Source: an uncultured Oscillospiraceae bacterium
Lineage (GTDB): Bacteria; Bacillota; Clostridia; Oscillospirales; Oscillospiraceae
Direction: 5' to 3'
Length of the DNA stretch: 31,151 nucleotides
Assembly: GCA_947624465.1 (NCBI GenBank)
Contig: CANQKJ010000003.1
Span: 1 to 31,151, forward strand
The first letter of the stretch is position 1. Every line of letters begins with the position of its first letter. The notes below the pieces were generated by a model that saw only the letters and a program-made list of their open reading frames with translations, was not told where the DNA came from and did no database searches. Both the position numbers and the translations under genes were made by a program. Positions 15,866 through 24,053 of this stretch are shown here, piece by piece.

Positions 15866-17056
15866 ATGCATATCGCGATCGTTTCTCTGGGCGGGTTCGG
15901 CCATGTGAATCCCACCCTGGCGTTTGTGACGGAGCTCATCAAGTGGGGCGTCCGGGTGACCTACTTCACCACGGAGAGCTTCCGGGCCATCGTCGAGCCT
16001 ACCGGGGCCAAATTTGTCCCCGTCCCCTCCTGGATGGAGGGCGGGAACAGCCACGGCGGCGGCGACGGGCAGGAGGAAAACGTGGCCGCCACCGTGCCCT
16101 TCCTGTTCCTCCGGGAGGCGGGGGAGTACATCGATACCGTGCTGGACACCCTGCGGGAGGACAGGCCGGACGCCATCGTCCACGACTTCGCCGGCATCGC
16201 CGGCACCATGGCGGCCGACGTGCTGGGCGTTCCCAACATCATGCTCTACACCAGCTATCCCGCCAACGAGTCCTACTCCGTGGCCGAGTCCTTCCAGAAC
16301 GTGCCCGAGGACCATCCTATGCGGAGGGCTGCCAAAGAGCTGGCGGAGGAATACGCGAAAAAGTACGGCTGCCGCCTGATGACCGTGAAGGAGATCTTTG
16401 ACGGGCAGGGGGACTTCAACCTGGTGATGATGCAGAAGCGCCTGGTCCCCAACTACGAGACCTTCGGAGACGACTTCGTATTCACCGGCGTGCAGATGGG
16501 CAAGCGCTCCGCCTTCGGCACCTGGAAGGCCCCGGACAACGGCAGGCCCCTGCTGTACTCCTCCCTGGGCACGGCCTTCAACAACTGGCCGGAGTACTAC
16601 CCCATCCTCTTTGACGCGGTGCGGGATCTGGACATCAATGTCTTCGCCGCCCTGGGTGCCATCGACCCCAAGTCCCTGAAGGACATCCCCGCCAACGTGG
16701 AGGTGGGGCAGATGGTGCCCCAGCTGGATATCCTGTCCCAGGCGTCGGTGTTCATCACCCACGGCGGCATGGGCGGCACCGGGGAGGCCATCTACTACGG
16801 GGTGCCCATGATCGCCATCCCCCAGATGGAGGAGCAGGCCATCACCGCACGGCAGATCGAGAAGCTGGGCCTGGGCCGGGCCTTTTTGGACAAGAACGCC
16901 ATCACGGCGGAGGCCCTGCGGGACGCCGTCACCGCCCTGCTGACCGACCCGTCCTACAAAAACACCGCCCTGGAGTTCAGCGCCGATATGCGCTCGCTGG
17001 GCGGCGCCTCCGCCTCCGCCGAGGCCGTTGTGAACTATTTGAAGGCGGCAGGATAA
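15866..17056 (+). CDS. GT1-family (MGT-type) UDP/NDP-sugar glycosyltransferase
   Basis: GT-B glycosyltransferase of 396 residues that would move a sugar from a nucleotide donor to a small hydrophobic acceptor. Seen: GGFGHVNPTLAF with His13 as the expected catalytic base, HDFAG with Asp107 as its partner, LLYSSLGTAFNNW at 229-241, and the C-terminal donor-binding block FITHGGMGGTGEAIYYGVP followed by EEQAITARQIEKLGLG (about 296-337). This pattern matches macrolide/flavonoid-type transferases. The ATG at 15866 is chosen because AAAGGAG (15852-15858) lies 7 bases before it; the ATG at 15848 lies upstream of that site. It is last in the MBL-fold/GH2 unit and ends at a strong terminator. A sugar-adding enzyme in a catabolic locus is odd: it may re-glycosylate or detoxify freed aglycones, or act on a cell-made product. 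The acceptor is unknown. Confidence 0.85.
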   Translation: MHIAIVSLGGFGHVNPTLAFVTELIKWGVRVTYFTTESFRAIVEPTGAKFVPVPSWMEGGNSHGGGDGQEENVAATVPFLFLREAGEYIDTVLDTLREDRPDAIVHDFAGIAGTMAADVLGVPNIMLYTSYPANESYSVAESFQNVPEDHPMRRAAKELAEEYAKKYGCRLMTVKEIFDGQGDFNLVMMQKRLVPNYETFGDDFVFTGVQMGKRSAFGTWKAPDNGRPLLYSSLGTAFNNWPEYYPILFDAVRDLDINVFAALGAIDPKSLKDIPANVEVGQMVPQLDILSQASVFITHGGMGGTGEAIYYGVPMIAIPQMEEQAITARQIEKLGLGRAFLDKNAITAEALRDAVTALLTDPSYKNTALEFSADMRSLGGASASAEAVVNYLKAAG

Positions 17057-17186
17057 CGTCAAACGATCATTTTTGCCGTACGCAGCTCTGCTCTATACAG
17101 TAATTGACTGGGGAATGTGTTTGGAGAAGTGCTTGAATATGGGTCATGTGGACCTGACAGGAAGCCTTAACGAGAATAATATTCCA

Positions 17187-17230
17187 GGGCCGGGGAGCGA
17201 GACAAGTCATTTCGCTCCCCGGCCCTTTTT
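17187..17230 (+). terminator. Terminator between convergent GT1 and uxuA units
   Basis: Perfect 14-bp stem (17187-17200 with 17212-17225) with an 11-base loop, then TTTTT at 17226-17230. It ends the plus-strand unit. On the minus strand the same stem follows the uxuA stop by 23 bases but only a mixed A/T stretch comes after it, so it may act weakly in that direction too. The 130 bases between the GT1 stop and this stem hold nothing recognisable. Confidence 0.92.
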
Positions 17231-17248
17231 GTGATCCGGCCGCGGCCT

Positions 17249-18298
17249 TCAGTTCTTTGCGGCTTTTTCGCACGCTTCAAAAAGCCCGTTGATGTAGGCC
17301 GCGCCCAGGGCGCGGTCATAGAGGCCGTAGCCCGCCTTGCCGGTCTCGCCCCAGATCATGCGGCCATGGTCCGGGCGGACCCATCCGTCGAAACCGTTGT
17401 CCACCAGCGCCCTGACGATCTCGTACATATCAAGGCTGCCGCAGGGGGACTGGTGGCCCTGTTCCTCAAAGGAGCCGTCGGGCAGGATGAGCACGTTGCG
17501 CATATGCATGAAGCCGATGCGCTTCTTTTCAGCATACTTGCGCACCATGGCGGGGATGTCGTTGCTTTTGGCGCAGCCCAGGGAGCCGGTACACAGGCAC
17601 AGGGTGTTAGCGGGGCTGTCCACGATGGACAGATACCGGTCCAGGTTCTCCTCGCAGGTGATGACCCTGGGCAGGCCAAAAATGGGATATGGAGGATCAT
17701 CCGGGTGGAGGGCCATGGTGACGCCGCACTCCTCCGCCGCGGGGACGACCTTTTTCAGAAAGATCTCAATGTTTCTCCAAAGGCCTTCCGCACCCAGCTT
17801 GCCGTAGGCGTAGATGAGTTCCCGGACCTGGTCCTGGGTGTAGCTGGCGTCCCAGCCGGGCAGGTGGATGTCGTCCTTCAGAGGGTCAAGCCCCCGGAGC
17901 TGGTCCCAGTACATGACAAGGCTGGTGGAGCCGTCGGGCGCCATTTTATCCAGCTGGGTCCGGGTCCAGTCGAACACGGGCATGAAGTTATAGGTGACAC
18001 ATTTCACGCCGTATTTCGCGCAGCGGCGGATATTTTCGCAGTAGACCTCGATGTGCTCGTCCCGCTTCTTCGTACCCAGCTTGATGTCCTCGCTCACCGG
18101 GATGGACTCCACTACGTCGAAAACCAGCCCGTTGGCTTCAGCCAGCTCTTTCAGGCGGGCGATGGATGCTTCGGGCCACACCTCGCCGGGCTTTACGTCG
18201 TATACGGCGGACACCACCGAGCGCATCCCCGGGATCTGCCGGATGTACTGTAAGGGGATAGGGTCGCTCTCACCGTACCAGCGGAAGGAAAGCTTCAT
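17249..18298 (-). CDS. uxuA: Mannonate dehydratase
   Basis: Converts D-mannonate to 2-keto-3-deoxy-D-gluconate in the glucuronate pathway, in the cytoplasm. The 349-residue length is normal. The opening MKLSFRWYGESDPIPLQYIR is characteristic. Further family blocks are VESIPVSEDIKLG at 63-75, TYNFMPVFDWTRT, MALHPDDPPYPIFG at 195-208 with metal-ligand region His198, LCTGSLGC at 235-242 and HMRNV at 265-269. The ATG has AGGAG 8 bases upstream. It follows the SDR gene by 70 bases with a small hairpin between, and faces the GT1 gene across a terminator. Its presence means the cell uses glucuronate-derived mannonate. The isomerase UxaC and the KDG kinase and aldolase are not in the window. High confidence. 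Confidence 0.93.
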   Translation of the reverse strand: MKLSFRWYGESDPIPLQYIRQIPGMRSVVSAVYDVKPGEVWPEASIARLKELAEANGLVFDVVESIPVSEDIKLGTKKRDEHIEVYCENIRRCAKYGVKCVTYNFMPVFDWTRTQLDKMAPDGSTSLVMYWDQLRGLDPLKDDIHLPGWDASYTQDQVRELIYAYGKLGAEGLWRNIEIFLKKVVPAAEECGVTMALHPDDPPYPIFGLPRVITCEENLDRYLSIVDSPANTLCLCTGSLGCAKSNDIPAMVRKYAEKKRIGFMHMRNVLILPDGSFEEQGHQSPCGSLDMYEIVRALVDNGFDGWVRPDHGRMIWGETGKAGYGLYDRALGAAYINGLFEACEKAAKN

Positions 18299-18333
18299 TT
18301 CATCAACTCCTAAAGTTCAAGTAGCGTTTGGCG

Positions 18334-18357
18334 CTGCGGCAGCAGGGGCAGCCGCAG
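18334..18357 (-). other. Hairpin between SDR and uxuA genes
   Basis: CTGCGGC and GCCGCAG arms (18334-18340 and 18351-18357) form a 7-bp stem with a 10-base loop in the 70-base gap. There is no T-run, so it probably affects mRNA stability rather than termination. Confidence 0.4.
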
Positions 18358-18368
18358 ATGGGGTTTTC

Positions 18369-19214
18369 TCACACACCGGAGTAGGCGGCGAAGCCCGCGT
18401 CGATGGGCAGCACCACGCCGGTGACGGCGCTGGCGGCCCTGTCGTCGCACAGGAAGAACACGCCGCCCAGCAGCTCCGCGCTGTCCACAAAGCGGTTCAT
18501 GGGGGTGCCGTTCAGGATCTTGGCCGTTCTGGGGGTAGGGGTGCCGTCCTCGTTGAACAGCAGGGCCCGGTTCTGGTTGGACACCAGGAAGCCGGGGGCG
18601 ATGGCGTTGCAGCGGATGCCGCTTCCGGCGAAGTGGGTGGCCAGCCACTGGGTGAAGTTGGAGACGGCGGCCTTGGCCCCGGAGTAGGCGGGGATCTTGG
18701 TCAGGGGGATGTAGGCGTTCATGGAGGAGATGTTCAGGATGCAGCCGGACTTCCGCTCCACCATGTCTTTGGCGAACACCTGGGTGGGCAGCAGGGTGCC
18801 CTGGAAGTTCAGCTTGAACACGAAGTCCACCCCGGCGGCATCCAGGTCGAAGAAGGTCTTTTGGCCCTCTTTGGCCTCGTGCTGGTACTCGTTGTCGGTG
18901 GTGGCCCTGGGGTTGTTGCCGCCCGCCCCGTTGATGAGGATGTCGCAGGGACCCAGGTCGGCCAGCACCTGCCGGTGTACGGCCTCCAGGGACTCCGGCT
19001 CCAGCACGTTGGCCTTGTAGCCCTGGCACACGAAGCCCTCGGCCTTCAGCGCGGCGGCCAGCTTCTTCACGGCCTCCTCGTTCAGGTCCAGGGCGGCCAC
19101 CCTAGCCCCTGCCTGGGCGAAGGCCCTGGCCATGTCGCCGCAGAGCACGCCGCCCGCGCCGGTGACCACTACCACCTTCCCGGTAAAGTCGATGTTCAGA
19201 GGCAGATCCATCAT
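18369..19214 (-). CDS. SDR-family oxidoreductase, probable D-mannonate oxidoreductase (fructuronate reductase)
   Basis: NAD(P)-dependent short-chain dehydrogenase of 281 residues. Seen: nucleotide-binding TGAGGVLCGDMA at 18-29, acidic residue Asp43 ending strand 2 (AALDLNE), INGAGGNNP at 94-102, catalytic Ser163/Ser164 in ILNISSMNAY, and Tyr177 with Lys181 in AYSGAKAA. The insert NEYQHEAKEGQKTFFDLDAAG between strands is typical of the SDR proteins found next to uxuA, which reduce D-fructuronate to D-mannonate in place of the unrelated UxuB. The gene is first in a two-gene unit with uxuA and has its own promoter. The start has AAGGGAAGG 8 bases before the first of two adjacent ATGs. The reaction is inferred from family and context; a gluconate or other polyol dehydrogenase is the alternative. 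Confidence 0.82.
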   Translation of the reverse strand: MMDLPLNIDFTGKVVVVTGAGGVLCGDMARAFAQAGARVAALDLNEEAVKKLAAALKAEGFVCQGYKANVLEPESLEAVHRQVLADLGPCDILINGAGGNNPRATTDNEYQHEAKEGQKTFFDLDAAGVDFVFKLNFQGTLLPTQVFAKDMVERKSGCILNISSMNAYIPLTKIPAYSGAKAAVSNFTQWLATHFAGSGIRCNAIAPGFLVSNQNRALLFNEDGTPTPRTAKILNGTPMNRFVDSAELLGGVFFLCDDRAASAVTGVVLPIDAGFAAYSGV

Positions 19215-19251
19215 TTGTGATACCTTCCCTTCTTAAATTTGATCTGTGGTC

Positions 19252-19280
19252 AGTATAACACGTTGTTTTTGCAAGTTACA
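19252..19280 (-). promoter_or_regulatory. Putative promoter of the SDR-uxuA unit
   Basis: On the minus strand -10 TATACT (19252-19257) is preceded by TGT (extended -10). The -35 position at 17-base spacing (19275-19280) reads TGTAAC and is poor. The predicted start near 19245 leaves about 30 bases to the ATG. The region is clearly A/T-rich against its surroundings. Confidence 0.55.
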
Positions 19281-19316
19281 TTGTTCTTTTTAGATATGAT
19301 ATTGCAATTCTTGCAA
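19269..19316. repeat. Three TTGCAA palindromes, candidate operators for SDR-uxuA
   Basis: TTGCAA, itself a palindrome, occurs at 19269-19274 (inside the promoter spacer), 19302-19307 and 19311-19316. First and second are 33 bases apart, about three helical turns; second and third are 9 apart. This spacing suits cooperative or looping binding by a sugar-responsive repressor. The regulator is not identified. Confidence 0.4.
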
Positions 19317-19323
19317 AAATGGT

Positions 19324-20205
19324 CTACCAGTTGGGCTCCTCACGCAAAACGGCGTCGAACTCGGCCAGGATCCCGTCCACATAGGCGCCCGCATAAGTCC
19401 CGTCCCGGAACCTTTCGATGGCCTCGCCCCGCAGACGGGCCCAGCTCTCCACCTCCCGGCCGGGGATGATGGGATAGAACTGCACCCCGTTGCTCCCGGC
19501 CGCGTCGTGGTCGCCGGGGGCGTCTCCCACCATCAGCACATGGTCAGGAGCATAGCGGCCTGTCATGGCCTTGCGGATGCAGTCCTTCTTGCTGCCCAGC
19601 TCCTGGCCCGCCACCACGGTGATGTGCTCCAGCAGGCCCTGGGCGCTCCACTCCCGTACGACGGCCTCGTGGGAAGCGGCGGAGACGATGACGATGTCGG
19701 CAAACCGCGAGATCTCCGCAAAAGCCTCTTTCACGCCGGGCAGCGGGGCCACCCCGTGGACGATGCGCTCGACGTTCTCATCCACCTCGGCGGACCACCG
19801 GGCGGTGGTGGCCAGCACCGGATCCATGTCTCCCCCGTGGGCGGCGGCGTACTCCCTGATCCCCTTGGCGGACAGGCTGTCCGTCTCCGCGATCCACTTT
19901 TTCAGCGGGGTCAGATCGGGGCAGACATAACCCCGCTCCCGGGCTTCTTTTCGCGCGCCCAGCAGTTCCAGCGTGCGGACCAGCGCCGGAAAGCGGTTCA
20001 TGCCCCGGGTCTTGGAGTACAGGTTGACGAACTCCGCCGCCTCCCGGGCATAGCGGGACACGTTCTGCAGCCCCCATACGTTGACGGTGGCGGGGCAAAA
20101 GCATTCCTTCTGCTTCAGCTCCATGTTGTCGAACGCGCAGCCATCGGAGTCCACGCACACCAGATAGTCCCTGGCGGGCTTCATATTCAGCAAAATATCT
20201 TCCAT
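19324..20205 (-). CDS. HAD-superfamily hydrolase
   Basis: Phosphatase or phosphomutase-like enzyme of 293 residues. Motif I is CVDSDGCAFD with Asp19 as nucleophile and Asp21 as acid/base; motif II is VSAASHE with Ser175; motif III is Lys206/Lys207 in LGSKKDC; motif IV is MVGDAPGDHDAA with Asp228 and Asp232. A helical cap of about 120 residues lies between motifs I and II, as in C1-capped members such as phosphoglycolate phosphatase and beta-phosphoglucomutase. The gene has GGGAGGG 7 bases before its ATG and starts 21 bases after the GH3 gene. It appears to be the last gene of the long glycosidase run. It could process sugar phosphates, for example from the GH65 phosphorylase, but the substrate is not shown by the sequence. 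Confidence 0.82.
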   Translation of the reverse strand: MEDILLNMKPARDYLVCVDSDGCAFDNMELKQKECFCPATVNVWGLQNVSRYAREAAEFVNLYSKTRGMNRFPALVRTLELLGARKEARERGYVCPDLTPLKKWIAETDSLSAKGIREYAAAHGGDMDPVLATTARWSAEVDENVERIVHGVAPLPGVKEAFAEISRFADIVIVSAASHEAVVREWSAQGLLEHITVVAGQELGSKKDCIRKAMTGRYAPDHVLMVGDAPGDHDAAGSNGVQFYPIIPGREVESWARLRGEAIERFRDGTYAGAYVDGILAEFDAVLREEPNW

Positions 20206-20226
20206 AAGGGGTCCCTCCCAACGGTT

Positions 20227-21972
20227 TTACAGCCTGGTGTCCCAGCGGCCGCAGAACACAGTCTCGCCGGCGGCGCCCTTGAATCCGCTCCTGCCGCAGA
20301 TCTTCTCAACGGCGGCGCGGATATGGGCGCGGGTGGAGCCGTAGGCGTTCACAAAGGTGTGCAGCTGGGGCACGTCGATGAGATGATTGGTGTAGTTGAG
20401 GCTCACCCCCACGGTGGGGATCTCCTCATTGTACCAGGGCAGCTCGCAGCTGTGGTTGCAGCTCCAGCGCACCCGGACGTTGTTCTCCTGGGCATAGCCT
20501 TTCACATTGATGAACAGGAACGCCGCGTCGTGGCGGCTGACGAAGCTCTCCCGGCTCTCGTGGCCCAGCATCTTCACGAAATTCATGGGAGAGGGGCCGT
20601 TTTCCACCTCCAGGTCGTGGTAGTTGGGGCAGACGTCCACCTCGAAGCCGGCCCGCTCCAGCTCCTCGATGACCACCTGCTTCACCGGGTCGCCCTGGTA
20701 ACCCTTGCTGGTGGGGGTGGACTGCACATAGACCAGGAAGGCCCGCTTTTTCTCCGCGGGGTCCACAGGCAGGATGTTCCGGGTGTCCTTCACCAGGGTC
20801 ACGCACTCGTCGGCGGCCTGTTCGGTATAGGCCCTGTGTTCCTCGCAGCCCACCACATCAAGTCCGGCCCTGTCCGGGAAGCGGACGCGCTCCTCATAGA
20901 GATGCAGATGGGCCTTCAGGCCCAGGACGCGGTGGAGCGCGTCGGACAGCCGCTCTTCGGTGATAACGCCCTTTTCGCAGCCGGCCCGCAGAAAGCCGAT
21001 GTCCTCCTCCACGTCGTTGGCGAAGAGGATCATGTCGCACCCGGCGGCGATGGCCGCCGGCAGGGCCTCGCTGCGCCTGGCCGTGGCGGTGAACCCCACC
21101 ATGTGGGAGGCGTCGGTGATCACCAGGCCGTTGAAGCCCATCTCCCCCCGGAGCAGATCGCCGATCAGCTCGGGGGCCGTGGTCGCCGGCCTGATCTCCG
21201 CGTCGGAGATGCCGGGGCGCAGACGGCGGCTCATCTCGGGCAGGGCGATGTGCCCCACCATAATGGACTCCAGCCCCTCGTCGATCATGGTCTGGTACAC
21301 CCGCCGGAAGGTGGCGTTCCACTCCTCCACGCTCAGGGAATTGACCCCCATGACCAGGTGCTGGTCCAGCTCCTCCACCCCGTCTCCGGGGAAGTGCTTG
21401 CAGCAGCAGGCCATGTTGGGGTTGGCGTCCTTGATCCCCCGGATATAGGCCCGGGCGTTGGCGATGACGGTGTCCGCGTTCTCTCCAAAGGAGCGGGTGT
21501 TGACGATGGTGTTGCGCCAGTTCATGTAGATATCGGACACCGGATTGAACATCCAGTTGCACCCGATGGCCGAGGCCTCCCGGCCGGAGACAAGGCCCAC
21601 ATGATAGGCGTTGTCCGTTCCCTGACCCGCGCCGCACTGGGCGGCGGTGGCCACAAAGGTCCCCTCCGGCAGGCAGCCGTTTCCGCCGTCGTCGCAGTTG
21701 GCGGCGATGAGCAGCGGGATCCTGCTGTACTTCTGATAGGTGGTGTTTTGCAGCCAGACGGTCTCCCTGTCGCCGCCCTGCCAGCGCAGGCCGCCCTGGT
21801 GGGAGGCGGCGAGACCGGCTCTGATCTGCTCTTCGTTGAAGCCGGGCGCCGCCTTGAGCAGCACGAACAGTTGCCCCAGCTTTTCCTCAAACGTCATGCC
21901 GGCGATGGTGTCCTCTACCCACCGGATCTGTTCATCGTCCAGGCAGAACGGTTTTGCTCTCAAATCGACCAT
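20227..21972 (-). CDS. GH3 family glycoside hydrolase A (NagZ-like active-site pattern)
   Basis: Two-domain GH3 enzyme of 581 residues: TIM barrel to about residue 350, then an alpha/beta sandwich. Seen: KHFPGDG at 192-198, followed by Asp203-Gln204-His205, and the nucleophile Asp287 in LVITDASHM. The spacing matches the KHFPGHGx4D(S/T)H pattern of beta-N-acetylhexosaminidases (NagZ), whose Asp-His pair is the unusual acid/base; here GHG is GDG and S/T is Gln. No signal peptide. The ATG has AAGGAAGG upstream. The gene lies 63 bases after GH42 and before the HAD gene. A second, clearly homologous GH3 lies at 28851-30605, sharing the start (VDL/IDL, then PF) and the GRSGFKG near the C-terminus. 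Substrate could be a hexosaminide, glucoside or other beta-glycoside. Confidence 0.85.
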   Translation of the reverse strand: MVDLRAKPFCLDDEQIRWVEDTIAGMTFEEKLGQLFVLLKAAPGFNEEQIRAGLAASHQGGLRWQGGDRETVWLQNTTYQKYSRIPLLIAANCDDGGNGCLPEGTFVATAAQCGAGQGTDNAYHVGLVSGREASAIGCNWMFNPVSDIYMNWRNTIVNTRSFGENADTVIANARAYIRGIKDANPNMACCCKHFPGDGVEELDQHLVMGVNSLSVEEWNATFRRVYQTMIDEGLESIMVGHIALPEMSRRLRPGISDAEIRPATTAPELIGDLLRGEMGFNGLVITDASHMVGFTATARRSEALPAAIAAGCDMILFANDVEEDIGFLRAGCEKGVITEERLSDALHRVLGLKAHLHLYEERVRFPDRAGLDVVGCEEHRAYTEQAADECVTLVKDTRNILPVDPAEKKRAFLVYVQSTPTSKGYQGDPVKQVVIEELERAGFEVDVCPNYHDLEVENGPSPMNFVKMLGHESRESFVSRHDAAFLFINVKGYAQENNVRVRWSCNHSCELPWYNEEIPTVGVSLNYTNHLIDVPQLHTFVNAYGSTRAHIRAAVEKICGRSGFKGAAGETVFCGRWDTRL

Positions 21973-22035
21973 AATGATCCTTCCTTATATCGCCTTGATA
22001 CATCCCGCCAAATTTGCTTTTTTCATGCGGCGGCT

Positions 22036-24039
22036 TCACGCCTCCACGATTTTCAGATCCCAGGGACCGATGTGGAGCGTGTCGCCGCCCCGGACCGCCT
22101 CCCCGGTGAACAGGTCGGCGCCGTCCCCGTACCGGTAGGGGACCGCTTTCTCCTCCGGGGAGTAGTTGAGGTAGAAGCGGACCGTTTTGCCGTCCCGGTT
22201 CCGCCCCTTGCGGACGATGACGGGGGCGGCGGACTCTGGGGCCTCTACCCCGGCGGCGGAGAGGGCGTCGTCCAGCACACTGGAGAGGACGGCCCCGTCC
22301 GTCATGCAGCCCAGGTAATAGGCCGTGCCCTTTCCGTATCGGTTCCTGGTGATGGCCGCGTACTCGCCCCAGTTGTAGTGGTCATAGCGGGCCAGGACCT
22401 CCGCGCTGTCGGGGGTGAGCAGCTCCATAAAGGCGCGGGCCTGGGCGCCGCTCCCGGCGATCTCACCCGTCAGGCCCACCCCCCGTGGATAGGTGAACTG
22501 ATCGTAATGGACCCCCAGGCAGCCCCGCAGGATGTGGGGCTGGATCTCGTGGCTGACCTTCACGTTCTCGTCGGCAAAGCCGCTCTTGAAGGTGACGACG
22601 AGGGTGCCGCCCCCCTCCACATAGCGGTCCAGCCGGCGGAGCAGCTCGTCCGGCGCGGCGTAGAGGGCGGGGACCACGACGAGCCTGTAGTCCGCCAGGT
22701 TTTCCGACTCCGGCCACACAAAGTCGCACTCCACGTTCTTGTGGTACAGCGCGTCGTACAGCCAGCGGACCACGTCGTTATAGCCGGTGCGGTCCCCCGC
22801 GCCGTAGAGGTCCCCCAGGGCGAACCACTTCAGGGCGGTGAGGGCTTCGTTGCTGACCAGCACCGCCACATCGTTTTTCTTCTTCAAATCCACCAGACGG
22901 CCGCCCACCCGCTCCAGCTCCCGGCCCACGGCGGAGATCTCCCGGTAGGCGGCGTTTTCCTGGAAGTCGTGGCTCAAGATCCCCTTCCAGTAGGTCTCCT
23001 GGGCGTTGTGGATGGAGTGCCAGTGCCAGTACATCACGCTGTCGGCTCCGGAGGCGATGTGGCTGTACGCCTGGAGCCGCAGCTGGCCCTTATAGGGCGT
23101 CCAGCCGGGGAAGCCCTGGGCCTGGGTCTCCAGTACCAGGTAATTGTCCCCCTTGAGGGAGCGGGCCATGTCGCCGCCGAAGGCGATCTCCGCGCCGGTG
23201 AGGGCGTCCTGGGTGGGGTGGTAGATGTCCGTCCCGGCGATAGTGACGCATTTGGCGGCGTGAAAGTGGTCGACGTCGGGCTGGACGCCGAAGGAATAGC
23301 CCCGCCACTCAAAGTCGAAGTTCTGGGTGACGAACTGGTCCTCCCGGCGGTACTCGTTCACGATAGCCGCCTGCCAGGCCAGGAACTCGTCCACCAGGGT
23401 GCGCTGGAACTTCTCGAATTCCGCCCCCAGGCTGCCGTTGATGGTGCCCCGCACATCGGGGAAGTCCTCCCAGGCGTTGATCCGGTTGCTCCAGTAGTCC
23501 AGGCCAAATTCCCGGTTCATGGCGTCCAAATCGCCGCCGAACTTGTCCCGCAGGTACTTGACGAACTTCTCCTGCACGTTTTTGCCGGCGGTGCCGTAGT
23601 GCTTCGTCTCGTTGTCGATCTGGAAGCCGATGACGCATTTGCGGTGGGCGGTGCGCTTCATCAGCTCCCGGATGACCCGCTCCGCGTAGAACCGGTAGGC
23701 GGGGGAGGTGATATCCATGAGCTGGCGGCCGCCGTAGCGGTTCCGGCCCTGGGCGGTGTCGGCCATCACCTCCGGGTGGGACTTGACCATCCAGGTGGGG
23801 ATAGCGTAGGTGGGGGTGCCGATGATGACCCCGATGCCGGCCGCCTCCATGGCGTCCATGACCCGCTCCACATGGGAGAAGTCGAACACGCCCTCCTGGG
23901 GCTCGCAGGTGCTCCAGGTGGACTCGGCGATGCGGACGGTGTTGAGTCCCGCCCTTTTCATCATGGCCACGTCCTGTTCCAGACGGTCATAGGGCATATA
24001 TTCGTCGTAGTAGGCCGCGCCGTATAAAATGCGATCCAT
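22036..24039 (-). CDS. GH42 beta-galactosidase
   Basis: Retaining beta-galactosidase of 667 residues, a normal length. TIM barrel: YGAAYYDEYMP at 6-16, NTVRIAESTWSTCEP at 33-47, GTPTYAIPTWM at 74-84, acid/base Glu144 in IGFQIDNETKHYG, nucleophile Glu304 in YLVLETQAQGF, and SDSVMYWHWHS-like block near 335. A trimerisation-type Rossmann domain (DYRLVVVPALYA, GGGTLVVTFKSG) and a small C-terminal beta domain follow, as in GH42. Intracellular (no signal), so it would act on imported galacto-oligosaccharides or galactosides. The ATG has GGAGG 6 bases upstream and lies 14 bases after GH43 B, in the same run. Some GH42 members act on alpha-L-arabinopyranosides; that is the alternative. Confidence 0.9.
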   Translation of the reverse strand: MDRILYGAAYYDEYMPYDRLEQDVAMMKRAGLNTVRIAESTWSTCEPQEGVFDFSHVERVMDAMEAAGIGVIIGTPTYAIPTWMVKSHPEVMADTAQGRNRYGGRQLMDITSPAYRFYAERVIRELMKRTAHRKCVIGFQIDNETKHYGTAGKNVQEKFVKYLRDKFGGDLDAMNREFGLDYWSNRINAWEDFPDVRGTINGSLGAEFEKFQRTLVDEFLAWQAAIVNEYRREDQFVTQNFDFEWRGYSFGVQPDVDHFHAAKCVTIAGTDIYHPTQDALTGAEIAFGGDMARSLKGDNYLVLETQAQGFPGWTPYKGQLRLQAYSHIASGADSVMYWHWHSIHNAQETYWKGILSHDFQENAAYREISAVGRELERVGGRLVDLKKKNDVAVLVSNEALTALKWFALGDLYGAGDRTGYNDVVRWLYDALYHKNVECDFVWPESENLADYRLVVVPALYAAPDELLRRLDRYVEGGGTLVVTFKSGFADENVKVSHEIQPHILRGCLGVHYDQFTYPRGVGLTGEIAGSGAQARAFMELLTPDSAEVLARYDHYNWGEYAAITRNRYGKGTAYYLGCMTDGAVLSSVLDDALSAAGVEAPESAAPVIVRKGRNRDGKTVRFYLNYSPEEKAVPYRYGDGADLFTGEAVRGGDTLHIGPWDLKIVEA

Positions 24040-24053
24040 GGGTTTCCTCCTGT

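Noticed and set aside
17067..17273. Minus-strand frame of 68 codons between GT1 and uxuA
   Set aside because: It runs through the terminator stem and into the uxuA end, lacks a clear ribosome binding site and resembles no family I know.
21984..22011. Promoter-like TTGGCG-16-TATAAG before GH3 A
   Set aside because: The predicted start would fall within the ribosome binding site region, leaving almost no leader. It is more likely the AAGGAAGG ribosome binding site context.
19507..24027. Plus-strand open frame of 1506 codons opposite HAD, GH3 A and GH42
   Set aside because: It crosses three well-supported minus-strand genes and their gaps, has no recognisable domain and no ribosome binding site context. 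A GC-driven shadow frame.
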